Positions 1 through 9,175 of a stretch of 64,000 nt of DNA are shown piece by piece. The stretch's first letter is position 1; each line of letters begins with the position of its first letter. A program made the position numbers and the translations under genes. The stretch lies in NCBI GenBank assembly GCA_905182165.1, contig CAJJAK010000003.1, positions 1 through 64,000 on the forward strand. Reading direction: 5' to 3'. Origin of the DNA: an uncultured Paracoccaceae bacterium. Its GTDB lineage: Bacteria; Pseudomonadota; Alphaproteobacteria; Rhodobacterales; Rhodobacteraceae. Under the pieces are notes generated by a model. That model ran no database searches, was not told where the DNA came from, and saw only the letters and a program-made list of their open reading frames with translations.

Positions 1-6
1 CTTATA

Positions 7-429
7 ATGAGCGATATTTCTGCACCAATGAGCGAACAAGATGCTTTAGCAATACTAATGATAGCAGTTTCAGCATCAGATGAAACAATAAAAACTGTTG
101 AATTAATGAAAATTGAACGAATTGTAACTTATTTACCAATTTTTAAAGGCTATGACTTAGATCGCTTAAAGCAAGCCTCTCAGACAGTTTTTGAACTATT
201 TGAAGAGGAAGATGGCATTGATGCATTATTTGGTTTAATCAGGTCGGTCCTACCAAAGCATCTTCATGAAACAGCATATGCTCTAGCCTGTGATGTTGCG
301 GCATCTGATGGTAGGTTAGACGAAATTGAGCTTAGGTTTTTGGAAGAAATCAGATATGAGTTAAATATTGATAGGTTATCTGCGGCTGCCATAGAAAGAG
401 GAGCTCGCGCTCGGCATTTAAAAAAATAA
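7..429 (+). CDS. TerB-like (tellurite resistance TerB family) protein
   Basis: This is a 140-residue acidic, mostly helical protein. It has the two-fold TerB layout: an N-terminal half with 'AVSASDETIKTVELMKIERI' and a C-terminal half with 'ACDVAASDGRLDEIELRFLEEI'. Each half carries an A-x-SDG/SDE-x2-E-type acidic motif of the kind that binds divalent metal in TerB proteins. The family is cytosolic and its cellular role is poorly defined; the name does not show tellurite resistance. The ATG at 7 gives a normal family length, but only six bases of upstream sequence are visible. It is convergent with dacB, whose stop begins one base after this stop, leaving no room for a terminator between them. 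Confidence 0.75.
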   Translation: MSDISAPMSEQDALAILMIAVSASDETIKTVELMKIERIVTYLPIFKGYDLDRLKQASQTVFELFEEEDGIDALFGLIRSVLPKHLHETAYALACDVAASDGRLDEIELRFLEEIRYELNIDRLSAAAIERGARARHLKK

Positions 430-430
430 C

Positions 431-1936
431 TCAATTATACTTAAAAGCCCAATATTCAAGTAGATTTAATTGAATTTTCCGTGATTTTTTAATCCACACC
501 CTTGCCTTTACTGGATTATCACGATCCTCTTTCTTTAGTTTATTCCTCTCAATCATATTTGATGTTAAAATCGCAAATGCCATCCTTCTGCCAGACTTTG
601 TCTCAATGTAACCTGCTATATTGCTAACGAAATTTAGTGACCCAGTCTTAACTTTAACCTTTCTGGTATAATTTTTCAAAATAGCAGAATTCGTTTTTTT
701 AACCTCATAATCATTCATTAAATTATAAACTGAACCCTCCCATCCTGAGTTTTCAAGGAATTTAATTAATTCAAACGATGATATATTCGAACCATCTCCA
801 AGCCCAGAGTGGTCAATTAATTTAACTTGGTTTTTTCCAATTTTACTTTCTAGCCAATTTTGCATATTTTTGGCAGATACTTTTAAATTCTTTTGTTTTC
901 CTGTTATCTCTTTGGTGGCTGTTAAGCCTATAACTTCTGCCAACAAATTATTCGAGTACTTCAGCATCAAACGAATGTTCTTATCTAATGATATACTTTT
1001 AATTTTACTTAAAACTTTTCCATCTAATTTTTTATTTTGAAAAACTGGTTTAGGAATATTTATCCCTCGCTCTTTGGAAAATTTCCAAAAAATTCAAGCC
1101 GCTTATTTTTCTGAATTCCGGACTGGCAACCATCGTTGTTTAGCTTTTTTTAAAAAAGCTTCATTAAAATACCATTTATCATTTTTTCCATTATAATTTT
1201 CATTTATAAATAGTGCTTTTTGTTTAATGAAGCTAATATCAGTAGTAGAAACCTTCACACTATTAATGTCAGCCTTCGCCTCAAGGTCAAATATATATTT
1301 ATTATCCACATATTTCCAATTAAATAAAACTCTATTAAAATTTAAATTTAATCCGGAGATGCTAGGATTGTAACTTAAGTATCCAGGTTGATCAGGATCA
1401 ATAAACGGATGATAAATATTATCACCAGAACTAACAATAAAATTACCTTTAACTTCTCTTAATCCAGAATTAAATAATTCTTCAACTAAATATACTAAAT
1501 GATCATTTGTTAAACCTGGGTCTCCTTCACCTAATAAGATTAAATCACCATTTAAAATACCATTTTCTATGGTACCTGTTGTTAAAACAACTGTTTCAAA
1601 CTTATGTTTAGGTCCTAGTGTCTCTAAACCATAAAGCGCGGTTATTACTTTAGACAAACTAGCTAATGGAAATTGTAAAGAGGGATTAATCGCTTCTATT
1701 ACCTCTGAATTATCTAAATCCAAAAGCACATAACCTACGGTAGCACTTAAATTTTCTTTATCTAGAAGTTTTTCAAACGTTACCGGTCTAAATGAATTGA
1801 TAATATTTTGACGCGCCACTGGCACAAGTGAACTAATGGGAGCTTGACCAAAAGAAAGAGCCGGAAAAGTCAGTAATAAGGCAAAAAACGCCCTAAATAA
1901 AAAGATTTTGATGCTATTAAAAAAAATAACCAACAT
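431..1936 (-). CDS. dacB: D-alanyl-D-alanine carboxypeptidase/endopeptidase, PBP4 type (frame disrupted)
   Basis: Periplasmic peptidase of family S13 that trims or cleaves peptidoglycan cross-links. The N-terminal part (1103-1936) has a hydrophobic signal segment (about residues 5-31) and the catalytic S-x-x-K motif 'SLSK' at residues 93-96. The C-terminal part (431-970) has the SxN-region 'HSGLGDGSNIS' and the 'KTGS' box. The two parts share a frame but are separated by stops near 1082-1103. Adding one A to the A5 run and removing one T from the T6 run restores a continuous reading through 'GLNFWKFSKERGI', matching the family. Two compensating homopolymer errors are the simplest reading; a real pseudogene is the alternative. 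It lies 26 bp downstream of nadD, probably in one operon. Confidence 0.85.
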
Positions 1937-1962
1937 TTAATTAAAAGAATTTATCAGCATAA

Positions 1963-2550
1963 TTAATGTTCACTATTTCTAATTTCTGTCGATGAAATAT
2001 TTTTCATAGGGATATTAAAAAAAGCCCATGCAGGTGCTTTACGATAAGGTAATTGAACCGCATTATCAGATGGTAAAAAACTATCCTTATACTTAAGTGC
2101 CGCTACTGTTGTTGAAAATTCATTATAACCCGGTCTTGCAAAAATCGCTATTGGAAGCATTTCAAAAATTACCTCCCAATCTTTCCACTTGTGAAAGTGT
2201 TTCAACCCATCAGCACCCATAATCCATATAAAGTTGACTGTAGGATATACTATTTTCAATCTTTTGATCAAATCTACTGAAAAGTTCACATCAAGTTGTC
2301 TTTCGACATCAGTCACTAACATATTAGATTGGTTGACTAATTTTTTTGTGTCATCAAATCTCTTTTGAAAGTCAGCGAAGCTATGATTTTTTAAGGGATT
2401 ACGTTGTGATACAACCCACCATAACTTGTCAAGCGGTAAGGTACTTAAAGCCCATTTTGCTATATGCATATGTCCTTCATGCGGTGGGTCGAATGATCCT
2501 CCAACCAAACCAATAGTTTGATTAATATCTACTTTGGGAAGGTCTATCAT
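1963..2550 (-). CDS. nadD: Nicotinate-nucleotide adenylyltransferase
   Basis: Transfers AMP from ATP to nicotinate mononucleotide, giving deamido-NAD in the NAD biosynthesis pathway; cytosolic. The 195-residue product has the nucleotidyltransferase signature 'GGSFDPPHEGH' near residue 16, with the (H/T)xGH motif, and the C-terminal 'ISSTEIR' motif that contacts ATP. Both the length and the order of motifs are normal for NadD. The ATG at 2550 is the only start that keeps the signature at the usual distance. It is followed closely by dacB. In many bacteria nadD sits beside rsfS and rlmH; here those two genes lie about 59 kb away. Confidence 0.92.
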   Translation of the reverse strand: MIDLPKVDINQTIGLVGGSFDPPHEGHMHIAKWALSTLPLDKLWWVVSQRNPLKNHSFADFQKRFDDTKKLVNQSNMLVTDVERQLDVNFSVDLIKRLKIVYPTVNFIWIMGADGLKHFHKWKDWEVIFEMLPIAIFARPGYNEFSTTVAALKYKDSFLPSDNAVQLPYRKAPAWAFFNIPMKNISSTEIRNSEH

Positions 2551-2663
2551 AATGCTCCTACTGCAAAAAATTCTATTAAATTAACAATTAATATTAAAGA
2601 CAACCTTTTCATAGATCATAAGAACCGTTAGGACAAAACAAAAACTAAATTGGAGGCAATCCC

Positions 2664-4320
2664 TTGGCCAGTTATCAATATGTTTATCACATGGACGGTG
2701 TATCTAAAACCTACCCTGGTGGAAAGAAATGTTTTGAAAATATAAAATTATCGTTTCTACCTGGCGTTAAGATTGGAGTGGTTGGCGCAAACGGTTCTGG
2801 AAAATCGACCTTAATGAAAATTATGGCAGGTTTTGATGAAGAATTCTCTGGTGAAGCTTGGGCTGCTGAAGGAGCAACAGTGGGTTATTTACCACAGGAA
2901 CCAAGTTTAAATGAAAATCTCAACGTTAGAGAAAATGTAATGTTGGGAGTTTCTGAAAAAAAAGCCATTCTTGATCGTTATAATGAATTAGCTATGAACT
3001 ATTCTGATGAAACAGCTGTAGAAATGGGAGAACTTCAAGACAAAATAGATGCAGCTGATCTTTGGAACTTAGATGCAGCAATTGATATAGCAATGGAAGC
3101 TCTAAGATGTCCTGCTGATGAAAGCGCAGTAGGAAACTTGTCTGGAGGAGAGCGAAGACGAATCGCTTTATGTAAATTACTCCTAGAAGCTCCAGATATG
3201 TTACTTCTTGACGAGCCAACTAATCACTTGGACGCAGAAACAATTGCGTGGTTGCAGCAACATTTAATTGATTACAAGGGAACTATTTTAATAGTAACAC
3301 ATGATCGGTATTTTTTAGATAATATAACAGGATGGATTCTAGAATTGGATCGTGGAAGAGGGATTCCTTACGAAGGAAACTATTCAAGTTGGTTAGAGCA
3401 AAAAGCCAAGCGGTTAGCGCATGAAGCAAAAGGTGATAAAGCAAAACAAAAAGTATTAAATAGAGAACTTGAGTGGATTAGGGCAGGAACCAAAGCTAGA
3501 CAAGCAAAACAAAAAGCAAGAATCAATGCATATGAAGAAATGGCCAATAAATCTGAACGAGAGAAACTTGGTAGTGCTCAAATTATAGTGCCTAATGGAC
3601 CCCGCTTGGGAGGCAAGGTAATCGAAGTTGAAGGCTTATCTAAGGGTTTTAATGAAAATTTATTAATAGAAAATTTATCTTTTTCACTTCCTCCTGGAGG
3701 TATCGTTGGCGTGATAGGACCAAATGGGGCGGGGAAGTCTACTTTATTTAAAATTCTTACTGGGCAAGAAACGCCAGATACCGGTGCAATAGAGTATGGT
3801 GATACTGTCAAGCTTTCATATGTTGATCAATCTCGGGATGCGCTTAATGATCGAGAAAACTGTATGGGAAGAAATTTCAAATAGTCAGGATATAATTTTA
3901 TTAGGTGACGCAGAAGTTAATGGTCGGGCCTATTGTTCCTCCTTTAACTTTAAGGGCGGCGATCAACAAAAAACCGTGGGATTATTATCAGGGGGAGAGC
4001 GCAATAGAGTTCACATGGCAAAATTATTAAAATCTGGAGGCAATGTATTGCTGCTAGATGAACCTACAAATGATTTGGATGTTGAAACATTGCGAGCACT
4101 GGAAAATGCTTTAGAAGAATTTGCTGGTTGTGCGGTCATAATCTCTCACGATCGCTTTTTTCTAGACCGTTTGTGCACTCATATTCTTGCATTCGAAGGC
4201 GAAGCGCACGTCGAATGGTTTGAAGGAAACTTTGCTGATTATGAAGAGGACAAGAAAAAGCGGTTAGGACCAGATGCATTGGAACCAAGGAGAGTGAAAT
4301 ATAAAAAATTCACCCGATAA
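2664..4320 (+). CDS. ettA: Energy-dependent translational throttle protein EttA, ABC-F ATPase (one frameshift)
   Basis: Soluble ABC-F protein that binds the ribosomal E site and gates the first elongation steps according to ATP/ADP state. The first ATPase domain has Walker A 'GANGSGKST', signature 'LSGGERRR' and Walker B '[11 protein letters not shown]'. A charged linker (around 3400-3560) follows, then the second domain with 'GPNGAGKST', 'LSGGERNR' and '[11 protein letters not shown]'. The start is a TTG with a good GGAGG Shine-Dalgarno seven bases upstream. The frame breaks near 3850: removing one A from the A4 run restores 'DALNDRETVWEEIS', the normal EttA sequence, for a total of about 552 residues. 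The break is therefore probably a sequence error. Confidence 0.9.
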
Positions 4321-4337
4321 TAATTTAACTTAGTGGA

Positions 4338-5369
4338 CTAACCACATATTTTGCATTTGACGTCTTTATCTGCTTTTATTTTTCTGATTTCGCAACTTAG
4401 AGCGTCATATAATAATAGAAATCCTCTTAATGACTTGCCAATACCAGTTATTTCTTTAACTACTTCAACCGCCATTATTGAGCCTATAACACCTGGTAGA
4501 CTACCCAAAACACCAACTTCTGCACAACTTTGTATCATGCTATCATTATCCGTTTTTGGAAAAATACAAGAGTAACAGGGGGAGTTATTACTAGGATCAA
4601 ACAAACTTATTTGACCCTCCCATTGAGAAATCGCTCCTGAAATTAGTGGCTTCTTTTCTCTTACACAGGCCAAATTTATTAGGTGTCTTGTTTCTATATT
4701 GTCCGTCCCATCAACTATAAGGTCATACTCTGAGATTAAGTTTTGAGCATTATTTATATCTAAAACTCTGTTATAGGGTTTTACAATTATATATGGGTTT
4801 ATCTCTAATAAATTTTTTTGGGACGCAAAAACTTTTGATTTTCCAATGTCAGTGTCTCTGTAAAGAATCTGGCGTTGAAGATTTGATAAAGAAACCTCAT
4901 CATCATCAATGATACCAATTGTTCCCACACCTGCTCCAGCTAGATACATTGAAACTGGATTACCCAATCCCCCTGCGCCAACGATTAAAACCTTAGAGTC
5001 TCTCAACTTTTGCTGTCCCTGCCCACCGATCTCTTTCAAAATTATATGCCTGGCATATCTCTCAATTTCAGTCCCTGACATCTCATTATCAGGCAACTTA
5101 TTAAAAGTATTTTCCAAATTATTTTTTTTTATCGCTCTTAAGAAAAAGCCATAGCAACCAACTAAAAAAACTATAGTTACTAATATCAACCATTCCATCA
5201 CAGAACTTCCAATATAATTTTTAATGATGTTTTCTTCTGGGAGGACCGAAATGAGAAATAAAATAAAAATAAAGCTCAATCCTAGAGTAATTAAAATTAT
5301 TATTTTTCTTATTCTAAAATATGCAGCCACACCGACAAACAAAGCCATAAAAATCAAAACTTTCAGCAT
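4338..5369 (-). CDS. MoeB/ThiF/HesA-type adenylyltransferase with membrane-anchored N-terminus
   Basis: E1-like enzyme that adenylates the C-terminal glycine of a small sulfur-carrier protein such as MoaD or ThiS. Residues 1-85 hold about three hydrophobic segments, which is extra to a soluble MoeB. The ThiF domain follows, with 'RYARHIILKEIGGQGQQKL', the nucleotide-binding 'GAGGLGNPVSMYLAGAGVG', 'DLIVDGTDN' and zinc ligands 'CYSC' and the C-terminal 'CKIC'. No rhodanese domain is present. The start overlaps the dut stop by one base (TGATG), so translation is probably coupled in a coaBC-dut-moeB operon. Whether the partner is MoaD or ThiS cannot be decided from this sequence. Confidence 0.85.
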   Translation of the reverse strand: MLKVLIFMALFVGVAAYFRIRKIIILITLGLSFIFILFLISVLPEENIIKNYIGSSVMEWLILVTIVFLVGCYGFFLRAIKKNNLENTFNKLPDNEMSGTEIERYARHIILKEIGGQGQQKLRDSKVLIVGAGGLGNPVSMYLAGAGVGTIGIIDDDEVSLSNLQRQILYRDTDIGKSKVFASQKNLLEINPYIIVKPYNRVLDINNAQNLISEYDLIVDGTDNIETRHLINLACVREKKPLISGAISQWEGQISLFDPSNNSPCYSCIFPKTDNDSMIQSCAEVGVLGSLPGVIGSIMAVEVVKEITGIGKSLRGFLLLYDALSCEIRKIKADKDVKCKICG

Positions 5370-5830
5370 CAGTTTTTTCCTGTAGAGCCAAAACCACTGG
5401 TACCACGTGTAGTCTCACTTAAGTCGTCGACAGTTTGAAATATCGCCTGAATAACTGGGGACACTATTAATTGAGCAATACGATCACCGTGAGATACAGT
5501 GTATGCATCTTGCCCATTATTAATTAATATTATTCCAACTAAACCACGATAATCACTATCTATAGTACCCGGACTATTTAGCAATGTTATGCCATACTTA
5601 ATAGCTAATCCTGAACGTGGTCTAATTTGAATCTCATAGTCGCTTGGTATTTCCAAACTAAAACCCGTTGGTATTAACAGCCGATCACCTGGTAAAATCG
5701 TTACAGCAGTTTGGTTGGTTCCAAAATTTGCATGCACATCTGCTCCTGCAGATCCTGTGCTCTGGAAAGTTGGTAATGGGATACTACGATCAGCATTTTC
5801 ATCCCAAGCAACTTTTATAAGTACTTTCAT
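5369..5830 (-). CDS. dut: Deoxyuridine 5'-triphosphate nucleotidohydrolase
   Basis: Hydrolyses dUTP to dUMP and pyrophosphate, keeping uracil out of DNA and supplying the dTMP pathway. The 153-residue product matches the trimeric dUTPase family and shows its five motifs in order: 'GSAGADVHA', 'RPRSGLAIKYGI', 'GTIDSDYRG', 'GDRIAQLIV' and the C-terminal 'RGTSGFGSTG' that closes over the substrate. Only one base separates it from coaBC upstream, and it overlaps the moeB-like start downstream. No defect is visible. Confidence 0.95.
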   Translation of the reverse strand: MKVLIKVAWDENADRSIPLPTFQSTGSAGADVHANFGTNQTAVTILPGDRLLIPTGFSLEIPSDYEIQIRPRSGLAIKYGITLLNSPGTIDSDYRGLVGIILINNGQDAYTVSHGDRIAQLIVSPVIQAIFQTVDDLSETTRGTSGFGSTGKN

Positions 5831-5831
5831 A

Positions 5832-7028
5832 TTATTTTAACTTTTCTAGAATTCTTTTAACCAGTTTTAATGCTACTTTCTCTTTTAACATTTCCGGCCA
5901 TTCCTCTACTTTTGTTTCACTAATTAATGCCACTTTATTGAGCGCTCCACCCATCACTTTACTATTTCCACCAACTTTATTTGCGACAATCCAGTCACAG
6001 CCTTTCCTGCTTCGCTTTAGACTAGCTTGCTCGATTACATTTTCAGTTTCAGCTGCAAACCCTATCACTAATTCTGGTCTATTTTCTTTCAATCCACTAA
6101 TAAACTTTAAGATATCCTTGTTTTCTAATAGAACTAAATTAGGTGTTCCTTTGCCTTTTACTTTTTTTATCTTTTGCTCTTGCTCACTTGCCACTTTCCA
6201 GTCTGCAACTGCTGCAGCAAAAATTGCTACTTTTGCTGGGAGCGCGTTATTTACTGCATCAAACATTTGCTCAGCCGTCTCTACTTTTACAAGCTTCACG
6301 CCAGAGGGGTGTTCAACTGAGGCGGGGCCAGAAATGAAAGTAACGTCAGCCCCCAAATTAGATAAAGCAGTTGCAATGGCAGTACCTTGCGCACCTGAAG
6401 ATCGGTTTCCAATATATCTAATTGGGTCGATAGGTTCATGCGTTGGCCCAGAAGTAACAATAACGTGAGTATTTTTTAACGGACCACTCTTCAAAATTTT
6501 CTCTGCTTCAAGAGCTATTTGTTCCGGTTCAGACATTCGGCCTGGTCCAAAATCACCACAAGCCATCTCTCCGTCATTTGGACCCACAAAATATGCTCCA
6601 TCTGACATTAATGTAGAATGATTGCGTTTTGTAGACGGGTGATTCCACATCCTCACGTTCATAGCTGGCGCAAGTAGTATTGGCCTATCAGTTGCTAATA
6701 ATAGAGTTGATGCCAAATCATTAGCAAACCCATTCGCTATTTTCGCCATAAAATCAGCTGTACATGGTGCTACAACAACTAAATCTGCTGCCCGGGATAG
6801 TTCAATATGACCCATCTCAGATTCATCAGTTAAGTCAAACAAGTCTTGGTGTACTTTTTCCCCAGCTAACGCACTAACTGAAAGTGGTGTAACAAAATTG
6901 CTGCCTCCTTCAGTGAGGCAAGTACTAACAGAGCAGCCTCTTTTCCTGAGAAGTCTGATCAATTCCAAAGAACGATAGGCTGATATGCCACCACCAATTA
7001 TTAAAAGTATGCGTTTTCCGAAAAGCAT
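5832..7028 (-). CDS. coaBC: Bifunctional phosphopantothenoylcysteine decarboxylase/phosphopantothenate-cysteine ligase
   Basis: Catalyses two consecutive steps of coenzyme A synthesis: ligation of cysteine to 4'-phosphopantothenate, then FMN-dependent decarboxylation. The N-terminal flavoprotein domain (residues 1 to about 180) has 'LLIIGGGISAYRSLELIRLL', 'LAPAMNVRMWNHP' and 'MACGDFGPGRMSEP'. The C-terminal CoaB ligase domain (about 190-398) has 'VIVTSGPTHEPIDPIRYIGNRSSG' and 'KKVKGKG'. The length of 398 is normal. It is the first gene of a tightly packed coaBC-dut-moeB unit on the minus strand. Confidence 0.95.
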   Translation of the reverse strand: MLFGKRILLIIGGGISAYRSLELIRLLRKRGCSVSTCLTEGGSNFVTPLSVSALAGEKVHQDLFDLTDESEMGHIELSRAADLVVVAPCTADFMAKIANGFANDLASTLLLATDRPILLAPAMNVRMWNHPSTKRNHSTLMSDGAYFVGPNDGEMACGDFGPGRMSEPEQIALEAEKILKSGPLKNTHVIVTSGPTHEPIDPIRYIGNRSSGAQGTAIATALSNLGADVTFISGPASVEHPSGVKLVKVETAEQMFDAVNNALPAKVAIFAAAVADWKVASEQEQKIKKVKGKGTPNLVLLENKDILKFISGLKENRPELVIGFAAETENVIEQASLKRSRKGCDWIVANKVGGNSKVMGGALNKVALISETKVEEWPEMLKEKVALKLVKRILEKLK

Positions 7029-7104
7029 TAAGGATACCTTTTTGTATTTTTATTCCTTATACTTAAAAAATCCTTAATAAGCTAGCAAGATCACTTTTGA
7101 ACCA

Positions 7105-7980
7105 CTAATTAATCATCAACTTTAAAGCATCGTTAGAGTTAAGGTTTTTCCTCATTTTAGTAAAGGCTGCAGCTTCTAACTGTCTAACCCTTTCTTTTGA
7201 AAGTCCCAGCTCCTTACCTAAACTTTCTAGAGTTCTTCCAGTATCAGATAATCGTCTTTCAGATATAATAAACTGCTCTCGGGGATTTAACCTATCTAGG
7301 GCTCCACCAACCCATTCTTTAAGTTTTTTCTGTTCATCAACAAGCTCATATGCCGCTTCGCCTGCGAGGTTCTCATCTTCAAGAAGATCGATCCATTCTC
7401 TTCCGTCCTCTTCGGACGATTGAGGTACATTTAAAGAAAAATCAGATCCAGACAATCTACCTTGCATCAATTCCACTGTTCGCAACGGAACGCCTAATTC
7501 CTCAGATATTTTCATATTTATCATATCTTGACCAAGGTTTAATCCTTGATCCTCAGAATCTCGTTGAATTTGAGCCTGTACTCTTCTTAAATTAAAGAAC
7601 AACGATTTTTGATCAGAAGTAGATCCAGTTCTCACCAACGACCAATTTCTCATAACATAATCTTGGATCGAAGCTTTTATCCACCAAATTGCATAAGTGG
7701 AAAATCTTACTCCTCGATCTGGATCAAATTTTTCAGCAGCTTTCATTAAACCAACAGCAGCCTCTTGAACCAAATCATTTTGGGGAGCCCCATAACGACG
7801 GAATTTACTCGCTGTCGAGATAGCTAACCTCATGTAAGCCTTAATTAACCGATCTAGAGATTTTTCATCTTTATGATCTCTCCAAGCAACAGCTAGATTA
7901 TATTCCACTTCTGGGTCCAACATCTCTGCTTTCATCGCCCCATTTGCTAGGGCACTTTTTTCATCAAAATTTGCTACCAT
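7105..7980 (-). CDS. rpoH: RNA polymerase sigma-32 factor (heat shock)
   Basis: Alternative sigma factor that directs transcription of heat-shock genes. The product has region 2 with 'DLVQEAAVGLMKAAEKFDPDRGVRFSTYAIWWIKASIQDYVMRNWSLVR', then the RpoH box 'QKSLFFNLRRVQ', which is specific to this subfamily and mediates control by chaperones. Region 4 follows, with the helix-turn-helix 'TLESLGKELGLSKERVRQLE'. I start it at the ATG at 7980 (291 residues), preceded by a GAGAAAG ribosome site, because the longer open frame up to 8070 would overlap the divergent cobU start. An Hsp20 gene at 48.3 kb is a likely member of its regulon. Confidence 0.93.
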   Translation of the reverse strand: MVANFDEKSALANGAMKAEMLDPEVEYNLAVAWRDHKDEKSLDRLIKAYMRLAISTASKFRRYGAPQNDLVQEAAVGLMKAAEKFDPDRGVRFSTYAIWWIKASIQDYVMRNWSLVRTGSTSDQKSLFFNLRRVQAQIQRDSEDQGLNLGQDMINMKISEELGVPLRTVELMQGRLSGSDFSLNVPQSSEEDGREWIDLLEDENLAGEAAYELVDEQKKLKEWVGGALDRLNPREQFIISERRLSDTGRTLESLGKELGLSKERVRQLEAAAFTKMRKNLNSNDALKLMIN

Positions 7981-8056
7981 TTTTCTGCACTTTCTCACAG
8001 TAATTATTATTGATATGATAGGAATACGTAGTGAAAAAAAAATTGGATCAATTTTA

Positions 8057-8581
8057 ATGCAAAATAACAAACAGAAAACTTTAATTCTTGGAGGTGCAGC
8101 TAGTGGTAAATCTCAATATGCAGAAAACCTAGTAAAAGTTAGTAAACAAAAGAAATTCTATTTAGCATCAGCAAATATCTATGATAAAGAAATGCAATCA
8201 AAAGTTAAAAAGCACAAACTTCGGCGTGGTGATGATTGGACAACTATAACGGAACCACTTAATGCAGCAGATAAAATAGCAAAATTAAATGACAAACAAA
8301 TAATGCTTTTTGATTGTGCTACTATGTGGTTAACAAATCACTTTCTAGAAGAAAATGACATCCATCACGAAATAGAATTATTAATTAATTCAATCAAATT
8401 TTCAAGTGGTTCAATTGTAATCGTAACAAATGAGGTAGGTGCGGGAATTGTACCCGAAAACTCAATGGCAAGAAAGTTTAGAGAACTTCAAGGTGAATTA
8501 AATCAGAGGCTTGCAGCCAGCGCTAACCATGTAGTTCAGGTGATAGCAGGCCTTCCTTTAACGTTAAAAAAATCTCAATGA
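8057..8581 (+). CDS. cobU: Adenosylcobinamide kinase/adenosylcobinamide-phosphate guanylyltransferase
   Basis: Bifunctional enzyme (also called CobP) that phosphorylates adenosylcobinamide and transfers GMP to it during nucleotide-loop assembly or cobinamide salvage of vitamin B12. The P-loop 'GGAASGKS' lies near the N-terminus, followed by the conserved region 'RRGDDWTTITEP' and 'VTNEVGAGIVPENSMARKFRELQGELNQRLA'. The ATG at 8057 gives 174 residues, the usual size; the in-frame codon at 8015 would reach into the rpoH promoter region. Its stop overlaps the start of the following phosphatase by four bases (ATGA), so the two are probably translationally coupled. Confidence 0.92.
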   Translation: MQNNKQKTLILGGAASGKSQYAENLVKVSKQKKFYLASANIYDKEMQSKVKKHKLRRGDDWTTITEPLNAADKIAKLNDKQIMLFDCATMWLTNHFLEENDIHHEIELLINSIKFSSGSIVIVTNEVGAGIVPENSMARKFRELQGELNQRLAASANHVVQVIAGLPLTLKKSQ

Positions 8582-9156
8582 CTGATTGGTGGTGGATACG
8601 ACATGGACCAACCCACGCAAAATGTATGGTTGGCTGGGTAGATATTAAAGCAGATTTATCTGATAAAATAACATTAAATAAATTAGATAAATATCTACCT
8701 GATGATGCAAATGTGATCTCATCTGACTTGTCTCGGGCCATTGAAACGGCAAACGCAATACAAAAGAGCCGAAAGAGATTAACCAATGCATTTAACCTCC
8801 GCGAATTTAACTTTGGCGATTGGGATGGAAAAAATTGGAAAGATATTTCCAAGACCTACCCAGAGCTTTCCAGGGCTTATTGGTCAAACCCCGGTGATAT
8901 TGCGCCTCCTAATGGAGAAAGTTGGAATCAATCTAGTAATAGAATAAGTGCATGCGTCGATGAAATTAATGCAAATATTGATTGTAAAAATATAATTGCT
9001 GTCGCTCATTTTGGTGTCATATTAACACAAATCCAACGCGCAATGGAAATATCTCCTTTGGAAGTGATCGCCAATAAAATTGATAATTTTTCAATTACAC
9101 GGATTAGATATAGTAATAACAAATGGAGCGTTATCGAAATTAATAAAGTATTATGA
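8578..9156 (+). CDS. Histidine phosphatase family protein, probably alpha-ribazole phosphatase (CobC-like)
   Basis: Member of the phosphoglycerate-mutase-like histidine phosphatases. The catalytic 'RHG' lies at residues 8-10 ('WWWIRHGPTHAK') and the second catalytic histidine in 'VAHFGVI', with the acidic 'REFNFGDWDG' between them. Overlap with cobU by four bases strongly suggests a role in cobalamin assembly, most likely removal of phosphate from alpha-ribazole phosphate or adenosylcobalamin phosphate. This function is inferred from context, because histidine phosphatases are hard to assign from sequence alone. Confidence 0.82.
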   Translation: MTDWWWIRHGPTHAKCMVGWVDIKADLSDKITLNKLDKYLPDDANVISSDLSRAIETANAIQKSRKRLTNAFNLREFNFGDWDGKNWKDISKTYPELSRAYWSNPGDIAPPNGESWNQSSNRISACVDEINANIDCKNIIAVAHFGVILTQIQRAMEISPLEVIANKIDNFSITRIRYSNNKWSVIEINKVL

Positions 9157-9175
9157 AATAATCAGATAATATCAA

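Noticed and set aside
431..970. Reading the two halves of dacB (and other split genes) as separate small genes
   Set aside because: The pieces lack starts or ribosome sites, keep family order and join with one-base edits, so they are fragments of single genes.
7981..8070. Longer rpoH start at 8070
   Set aside because: It would overlap the divergent cobU start and add a hydrophobic stretch foreign to RpoH. The ATG at 7980 has a ribosome site and gives normal length.
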